Assembly: GCA_009760855.2 (NCBI GenBank)
Contig: WPIO01000660.1
Coordinates: 1-13,699 of the forward strand
Source: Cristatella mucedo
Taxonomy: Eukaryota; Bryozoa; Phylactolaemata; Cristatellidae
DNA: 13,699 nt
Direction of reading: 5' to 3'
Shown piece by piece: positions 8,323 through 13,699 of the stretch. Numbering within the stretch: position 1 is the first letter of the stretch; the number at the start of each line of letters is the position of its first letter. The position numbers and the translations under genes were made by a program. The notes under the pieces were generated by a model, which worked only from the letters and a program-made list of their open reading frames with translations, did not search any database and was not told where the DNA came from.

Positions 8323-9323
8323 TTTAAAGCATTTCGCACGTAAATAACACGTTTCGCACGAGTTCGCAGCAGATCGCGGAATATGTAGAAACTTCAAATC
8401 TGCATGTCGGAGCGTGTGCTGGCTTGCAGCAGAGTGCTGCACCTTGTTTAAAGCATTTCGCACGTAAATAACACGTTTCGCACGAGTTTGCATTTCGCAG
8501 CAGATCGCGGAATATGTAGAAACTTCAAATCTGCATGTCGGAGCGTGAGCTTGCTGGCAGCAGAGTGCTGCACCTTGTTTAAAGCATTTCGCACGTAAAT
8601 AACACGTTTCGCACCAGTTCGCAGCAGATCGCGGAATATGTAGAAACTTCAAATCTGCATGTCGGAGCGTGTGCTTGCTGGCAGCAGAGTGCTGCACCTT
8701 GTTTAAAGCATTTCGCACGTAAATAACACGTTTCGCTCCGGTTTGCAGCAGATCGCGGAATATGTAGAAACTTCAAATCTGCATGTCGGAGCGTAAGCTT
8801 GCTGGCAGCAGAGTGCTGCACCTTGTTTAAAGCATTTCGCACGTAAATAACACGTTTCGCACCAGTTCGCAGCAGATCGCGGAATATGTAGAAACTTCAA
8901 ATCTGCATGTCGGAGCGTGTGCTTGCTGGCAGCAGAGTGCTGCACCTTGTTTAAAGCATTTCGCACGTAAATAACACGTTTCGCACGAGTTCGCGGCAGA
9001 TCGCTGAATATGTAGAAACTTCAAATCTGCATGTCGGAGCGTGTGCTGGCTGGCAGCAGAGTGCTGCACCTTGTTTAAAGCATTTCGCACGTAAATAACA
9101 CGTTTCGCACCAGTTTCGCAGCAGATCGCGGAATATGTAGAAACTTCAAATCTGCATGTCGGAGCGTGAGCTTGCTGGCAGCAGAGTGCTGCACCTTGTT
9201 TAAAGCATTTCGCACGTAAATAACACGTTTCGCACCAGTTTCGCAGCAGATCGCGGAATATGTAGAAACTTCAAATCTGCATGTCGGAGCGTGAGCTTGC
9301 TGGCAGCAGAGTGCTGCACCTTG
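8323..9323. repeat. Higher-order block, copy 2 (eight monomers)
   Basis: The eight units starting at 8323, 8447, 8578, 8702, 8826, 8950, 9074 and 9199 read class 4, 2, 1, 5, 1, 4, 2, 2, as in the block at 6268-7264. The sixth unit again has ATCGCTGAAT together with CTGGCTGGC, and the seventh again has TTTCGCAG. The class 5 units of the two blocks differ by two bases near GCGTAAGC, and the first units are different class 4 forms. A shorter version (4, 2, 1, 5) follows at 9324-9819. Confidence 0.65.
8447..8577. repeat. Monomer with a 7-bp internal expansion (131 bp)
   Basis: At 8487-8499 the unit reads TTTGCA followed directly by TTTCGCA. These are the two alternative forms of the 41-46 site that normally exclude each other in a unit. 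Both being present side by side suggests a strand-slippage or recombination product joining two variant units. Confidence 0.8.
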
Positions 9324-9819
9324 TTTAAAGCATTTCGCACGTAAATAACACGTTTCGCACCAGTTCGCAGCAGATCGCGGAATATGTAGAAACTTCAAAT
9401 CTGCATGTCGGAGCGTGTGCTGGCTGGCAGCAGAGTGCTGCACCTTGTTTAAAGCATTTCGCACGTAAATAACACGTTTCGCACTAGTTTGCAGCAGATC
9501 GCGGAATATGTAGAAACTTCAAATCTGCATGTCGGAGCGTGAGCTTGCTGGCAGCAGAGTGCTGCACCTTGTTTAAAGCATTTCGCACGTAAATAACACG
9601 TTTCGCACCAGTTTGCAGCAGATCGCGGAATATGTAGAAACTTCAAATCTGCATGTCGGAGCGTGTGCTTGCTGGCAGCAGAGTGCTGCTCCTTGTTTAA
9701 AGCATTTTGCACGTAAATAACACGTTTCGCACCAAATCGCAGCAGATCGCGGAATATGTAGAAACTTCAAATCTGCATGTCGGAGCGTAAGCTTGCTGGC
9801 AGCAGAGTGCTGCACCTTG
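9324..9819. repeat. Partial higher-order block (four monomers, classes 4, 2, 1, 5)
   Basis: Units at 9324, 9448, 9572 and 9696 repeat the first four steps of the order seen at 6268 and 8323. The class 4 unit has CTGGCTGGC and the class 5 unit has GCGTAAGC. The unit at 9820 is class 2-like (GCATGAGC), so the order then diverges. The class 5 unit also has TTTTGCACG near its start and CACCAAATCGC. Confidence 0.6.
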
Positions 9820-10066
9820 TTTAAAGCATTTCGCACGTAAATAACACGTTTCGCACTAGTTCCCAGCAGATCGCGGAATATGTAGAAACTTCAAATCTGC
9901 ATGTCGGAGCATGAGCTTGCTGGCAGCAGAGTGCTGCACCTTGTTTAAAGCATTTCGCACGTAAATAACACGTTTCGCACGAGTTCGCGGCAGATTGCGG
10001 AATATGTAGAAACTTCAAATCTGCATGTAGGAGCGTGCCCTTGCTGGCAGCAGTGTGCTGCACTTG

Positions 10067-10810
10067 TTTAAAGCATTTCGCACGTAAATAACACGTTTCG
10101 CACGAGTTCGCAGCAGATCGCGGAATCTGTAGAAAGTTGAAATCTGCATGTCGAAGCGTGTGCTGGCTTGCAGCAGAGTGCTGCACCTTGTTTAAAGCAT
10201 TTCGCACGTAAATAACACGTTTCGCACCAATTCGCAGCAGATCGCTGAATATGTAGAAACTTCAAATCTGCATGTCGGAGCGTGCGCTTGCTGGCAGCAG
10301 AGTGCTGCACCTTGTTTAAAGCATTTCGCACGTAAATAACACGTTTCGCACCAGTTTGCAGCAGATCGCGGAATATGTAGAAACTTCAAATCTGCATGTC
10401 GGAGCGTGCGCTTGCTGGCAGCAGAGTGCTGCACCTTGTTTAAAGCATTTCGCACGTAAATAACACGTTTCGCACGAGTTCGCAGCAGATCGCGGAATAT
10501 GTAGAAACTTCAAATCTGCATGTCGAAGCGTAAGCTTGCTGGCAGCAGAGTGCTGCACCTTGTTTAAAGCATTTCGCACGTAAATAACACGTTTCGCACG
10601 AGTTCGCAGCAGATCGCGGAATCTGTAGAAACTTCAAATCTGCATGTCGGAGCGTGTGCTTGCTGGCAGCAGAGTGCTGCACCTTGTTTAAAGCATTTCG
10701 CACGTAAATAACACGTTTCGCACGAGTTCGCAGCAGATCGCGGAATCTGTAGAAAGTTCAAATCTGCATGTCGGAGCGTGTGCTGGCTTGCAGCAGAGTG
10801 CTGCACCTTG
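10067..10810. repeat. Higher-order block, diverged copy (six monomers)
   Basis: Units at 10067, 10191, 10315, 10439, 10563 and 10687 read class 4, 3, 3, 5, 1, 4. This keeps the 4, x, x, 5, 1, 4 frame of the blocks at 6268 and 8323, with class 3 in place of 2 and 1. Both end units are of the GGAATCTG plus CTGGCTTGC subfamily, and the fifth (10563) also has GGAATCTG. TGTCGAAGCG occurs at 10067 and 10439 only. Confidence 0.55.
10687..10810. repeat. Subfamily monomer with three linked variants (second clear copy)
   Basis: It has GGAATCTG, AAAGTTC and CTGGCTTGC, as at 4766, about 5.9 kb away. It is preceded by a unit with GGAATCTG but an ordinary class 1 segment (10563), which looks like an intermediate or a converted copy. 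The position-38 site is CGAG, as in the other members. Confidence 0.85.
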
Positions 10811-11554
10811 TTTAAAGCATTTCGCACGTAAATAACACGTTTCGCACGAGTTCGCAGCAGATCGCGGAATATGTAGAAACATCAAATCTGCATGTCGGAG
10901 CGTGTGCTTGCTGGCAGCAGAGTGCTGCACCTTGTTTAAAGCATTTCGCACGTAAATAACACGTTTCGCACCAGTTCGCAGCAGATCGCGGAATATGTAG
11001 AAACTTCAAATCTGCATGTCGGAGCGTGAGCTTGCTGGCAGCAGAGTGCTGCACCTTGTTTAAAGCATTTCGCACGTAAATAACACGTTTCGCACCAGTT
11101 CGCAGCAGATCGCGGAATATGTAGAAACTTCAAATCTGCATGTCGGAGCGTGTGCTTGCTGGCAGCAGAGTGCTGCACCTTGTTTAAAGCATTTCGCACG
11201 TAAATAACACGTTTCGCACGAGTTCGCAGCAGATCGCGGAATATGTAGAAACTTCAAATCTGCATGTCGGAGCGTGTGCTTGCTTGCAGCAGAGTGCTGC
11301 ACCTTGTTTAAAGCATTTCGCACGTAAATAACACGTTTCGCACCAGTTTGCAGCAGATCGCGGAATATGTAGAAACTTCAAATCTGCATGTCGGAGCGTG
11401 CGCTTGCTGGCAGCAGAGTGCTGCACCTTGTTTAAAGCATTTCGCACGTAAATAACACGTTTCGCACCAGTTCGCAGCAGATCGCGGAATATGTAGAAAC
11501 TTCAAATCTGCATGTCGGAGCGTGTGCTTGCTGGCAGCAGAGTGCTGCACCTTG

Positions 11555-12675
11555 TTTAAAGCATTTCGCACGGAAATAACACGTTTTTCGCACCAGTTAG
11601 CAGCAGATCGCGGAATATGTAGAAACTTCAAATCTGCATGTCGGAGCGTGTGCTTGCTGGCAGCAGAGTGCTGCACCTTGTTTAAAGCATTTCGCACGTA
11701 AATAACACGTTTCGCACGAGTTCGCGGCAGATCGCGGAATATGTAGAAACTTCAAATCTGCATGTCGGAGCGTGTGCTGCTGGCAGCAGAGTGCTGCACC
11801 TTGTTTAAAGCATTTCGCACGTAAATAACACGTTTCGCACGAGTTCGCAGCAGATCGCGGAATATGTAGAAACTTCAAATCTGCATGTCGGAGCGTGAGC
11901 TTGCTGGCAGCAGAGTGCTGCACCTTGTTTAAAGCATTTCGCACGTAAATAACACGTTTTTGCACCAGTTTCGCAGCAGATCGCGGAATATGTAGAAACT
12001 TCAAATCTGCATGTCGGAGCGTGAGCTTGCTGGCAGCAGAGTGCTGCACCTTGTTTTTAAAGCATTTCGCACGTAAATAACACGTTTCGCACGAGTTCGC
12101 AGCAGATCGCGGAATATGTAGAAACTTCAAATCTGCATGTCGGAGCGTGAGCTTGCTGGCAGCAGAGTGCTGCACCTTGTTTAAAGCATTTCGCACGTAA
12201 ATAACACGTTTCGCACGAGTTCGCAGCAGATCGCGGAATATGTAGAAACTTCAAATCTGCATGTCGGAGCGTGTGCTTGCTGGCAGCAGAGTGCTGCACC
12301 TTGTTTAAAGCATTTCGCACGTAAATAACACGTTTCGCACCAGTTCGCAGCAGATCGCGGAATATGTAGAAACTTCAAATCTGCATGTCGGAGCGTGTGC
12401 TTGCTGGCAGCAGAGTGCTGCACCTTGTTTAAAGCATTTCGCACGTAAATAACACGTTTCGCACGAGTTCGCAGCAGATCGCGGAATATGTAGAAACTTC
12501 AAATCTGCATGTCGGAGCGTGAGCTTGCTGGCAGCAGAGTGCTGCACCTTGTTTAAAGCATTTCGCACGTAAATAACACGTTTCGCACGAGTTCGCAGCA
12601 GATCGCGGAATATGTAGAAACTTCAAATCTGCATGTCGGAGCGTGTGCTTGCTGGCAGCAGAGTGCTGCACCTTG
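11555..12675. repeat. Near-consensus satellite section, nine monomers
   Basis: Units start at 11555, 11681, 11804, 11928, 12056, 12180, 12304, 12428 and 12552. The unit at 11555 has CACGGAAATAAC, CGTTTTTCGC and GTTAGCAG. The unit at 11681 has TTCGCGGCAG and a one-base shorter CTGCTGG segment. Three class 2 units follow in a row (11804, 11928, 12056). The unit at 11928 is 128 bp, with extra T bases in CGTTTTTGC and in the CCTTGTTTTTAAAG end. The last five units are almost pure consensus, which suggests recent homogenisation. Confidence 0.9.
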
Positions 12676-12799
12676 TTTAAAGCATTTCGCACGTAAATAA
12701 CACGTTTCACACGAGTTAGCAGAAGAACGCGGAATATCTAGATGCTTCAAATCTGCATGTCGGAGCGTGTGCTTGCTGGCAGCAGTGTGCTGCACCTTG
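12676..12799. repeat. Degenerate monomer at the right side of the array
   Basis: This unit keeps its 124-bp length but carries many substitutions: TTTCACACGAG, GTTAGCAGAAGAACGCGG, ATATCTAGATGC in place of ATATGTAGAAAC, and GCAGTGTGCTGC. Length preserved with clustered point changes suggests an older unit that escaped homogenisation. The core also gains TCTAGA. It sits directly before the unit with an internal duplication. Confidence 0.85.
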
Positions 12800-12949
12800 T
12801 TTAAAGCATTTCGCACGTAAATAACACGTTTCGCACGAGTTTGCAGCAGATCGCGGAATATGTAGATCGCAGCAGATCGCGGAATATGTAGAAACTTCAA
12901 ATCTGCATGTCGGAGCGTGAGCTTGCTGGCAGCAGAGTGCTGCACCTTG
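12800..12949. repeat. Monomer with a 26-bp internal tandem duplication (150 bp)
   Basis: The segment from the start of the third TTCGCA-like motif to ATATGTAG is present twice, at 12840-12865 and 12866-12891. The copies differ only in their first three bases (TTT against ATC). The added 26 bp accounts exactly for the length of 150. Pairing between GTAGA and the ATCGC-containing region, or replication slippage, could have produced it. Confidence 0.9.
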
Positions 12950-13699
12950 TTTAAAGCATTTCGCACGTAAATAACACGTTTCGCACCAGTTTGCAGCAGA
13001 TCGCGGAATATGTAGAAACTTCAAATCTGCATGTCGGAGCGTGTGCTTGCTGGCAGCAGAGTGCTGCACCTTGTTTAAAGCATTTCGCACGTAAATAACA
13101 CGTTTCGCACCAAGTTCGCAGCAGATCGCGGAATATGTAGAAACTTCAAATCTGCATGTCGGAGCGTAAGCTTGCTGGCAGCAGAGTGCTGCACCTTGTT
13201 TAAAGCATTTCGCACGTAAATAACACGTTTCGCACGAGTTTCGCAGCAGATCGCGGAATATGTAGAAACTTCAAATCTGCATGTCGGAGCGTGTGCTTGC
13301 TGGCAGCAGAGTGCTGCACCTTGTTTAAAGCATTTCGCACGTAAATAACACGTTTCGCACGAGTTCGCAGCAGATCGCGGAATATGTAGAAACTTCAAAT
13401 CTGCATGTCGGAGCGTGTGCTTGCTGGCAGCAGAGTGCTGCACCTTGTTTAAAGCATTTCGCACGTAAATAACACGTTTCGCACGAGTTCGCAGCAGATC
13501 GCGGAATCTGTAGAAACTTCAAATCTGCATGTCGGAGCGTGTGCTGGCTGGCAGCAGAGTGCTGCACCATGTTTTAAAGCATTTCGCACGTAAATAACAC
13601 GTTTCGCACCAGTTCGCAGCAGATCGCGGAATATGTAGAAACTTCAAATCTGCATGTCGGAGCGTGTGCTTGCTGGCAGCAGAGTGCTGCACCTTGTTT
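12950..13699. repeat. Regular satellite section to the right window edge
   Basis: Units start at 12950, 13074, 13199, 13324, 13448 and 13573, and the last three bases begin a new unit. The unit at 13074 is class 5 (GCGTAAGC) with CACCAAG. The unit at 13448 has GGAATCTG with CTGGCTGGC and a CACCATGTTTTAAAG end. The array continues beyond the window. Confidence 0.92.

Larger units (their letters stand above)
7948..11554. repeat. Regular satellite section rich in class 4 and class 5 monomers, 29 units
   Basis: Units run from 7948 to the one starting at 11431, nearly all 123-125 bp; 8196 is 127 bp with CAGCAGCAG, and 8447 is 131 bp. Three of the window's five class 5 units are here (8702, 9696, 10439), together with class 4 units at 8323, 8950, 9324, 10067 and 10687. 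Rare single changes include CGCTCCGG at 8702, CACTAG at 9448 and 9820, CACCAAATCGC at 9696, TTCCCAGCAG at 9820, and CAGATTGC, GTAGGAGCG and GTGCCC at 9944. Diversity is higher from about 9448 to 10810 than on either side. Confidence 0.9.
1..13699. repeat. Tandem satellite DNA array, ~124-bp monomer, ~111 copies
   Basis: The window is filled end to end by one tandemly repeated unit with all copies in the same orientation. Successive TTTAAA anchors mostly fall exactly 124 bases apart (for example 837, 961, 1085, 1209, 1333). I located 110 monomers between 89 and 13696, averaging about 123.7 bp, plus an 88-base partial at the left edge. Most full units are 123-127 bp; exceptions are 62, 72, 128, 129, 130, 131 and 150 bp. 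Base composition of the consensus is about 48% GC. There is no unique spacer between units, no open end and no inserted element, so the window lies inside a longer array. Such arrays are typical of eukaryotic centromeric, pericentromeric or subtelomeric heterochromatin; the location here is inferred. I do not recognise the family. Nearly every unit carries TTTAAA (a DraI site), so a DraI ladder of about 124 bp is predicted. Confidence 0.98.

Noticed and set aside
12676-12949. End of the satellite array
   Set aside because: Although these two units are abnormal, near-consensus units resume at 12950 and continue to the window edge.
90-13570. Dozens of minus-strand open frames of 81-296 codons with shared peptide segments
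   Set aside because: They begin at GTG in the same repeat position, shift frame at every unit, overlap one another at 124-base steps and end at the TAA inside TTTAAA. Their peptides are the three frames of one non-coding unit. There is no ribosome binding site, no stable frame and no recognisable domain.
1-13699. CRISPR array
   Set aside because: The unit repeats over its whole length with no unique spacers, and it is far longer than a CRISPR repeat.
1-13699. Coding tandem repeat of a large structural or surface protein
   Set aside because: 124 is not a multiple of three, the plus strand has stops in the TAAATAA and TAG-containing parts of each unit, and indels of one or two bases are common. 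A coding repeat would preserve frame.

Overview
The whole window is one uninterrupted tandem satellite DNA array. A unit of about 124 bp repeats head to tail in a single orientation from base 1 to base 13699. I count an 88-base partial unit at the left edge (1-88), then 110 monomers (89-13696), then the first three bases of the next. Two of the 110 monomers are truncated. I see no unique sequence, inverted monomer, transposable element, RNA gene, CRISPR array or credible protein-coding gene, and neither end of the array lies in the window.

Organism: a long homogeneous satellite with subfamily variants in a partly ordered arrangement points to a eukaryotic nuclear genome, probably centromeric, pericentromeric or subtelomeric heterochromatin. 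I do not recognise the family and cannot assign a taxon. The consensus is about 48% GC and carries about 10 CpG, against about 7 expected from composition. It therefore lacks the CpG depletion expected of long-term heavily methylated DNA. This is a weak hint only.

Consensus unit, numbered with TTTAAA as positions 1-6: an AT-rich start; three TTCGCA motifs at 11, 31 and 41; a two-state site at 38 (CGAG or CCAG); a site at 41-46 with variants TTTGCA, TTCGCG and TTTCGCA; a conserved core at about 51-90; a hypervariable segment at about 92-104; and a short perfect inverted repeat at 104-118 (GCAGCA, GAG loop, TGCTGC). I class monomers by the hypervariable segment: class 1 GTGTGCTTGCTGG; class 2 GTGAGC or close relatives; class 3 GTGCGC; class 4 rearranged CTGGCTTGC, CTGGCTGGC, CTGCTGG and similar; class 5 GTAAGC, which creates AAGCTT.

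Layout: 89-836 alternates classes 1 and 2. 837-3319 is regular and ends in seven consecutive CCAG monomers. 3320-3768 is a degenerate patch with a 72-bp truncated unit. 3769-5263 is regular, with some variants shared with distant monomers. 5264-6019 has a cluster of lengthened T runs. 6020-7885 is regular. 7886-7947 is an exact half unit. 7948-11554 is regular and holds the clearest repeated class order. 11555-13699 is near consensus apart from a degenerate monomer (12676-12799) and a monomer with a 26-bp internal duplication (12800-12949).

The most interesting structure is a repeated order of monomer classes (4, x, x, 5, 1, 4) at 6268-7015, 8323-9073 and 10067-10810. It suggests an eroded or incipient higher-order repeat. 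The many minus-strand open frames are a by-product of a stop-poor 124-bp unit whose length is not divisible by three. I do not consider them genes.
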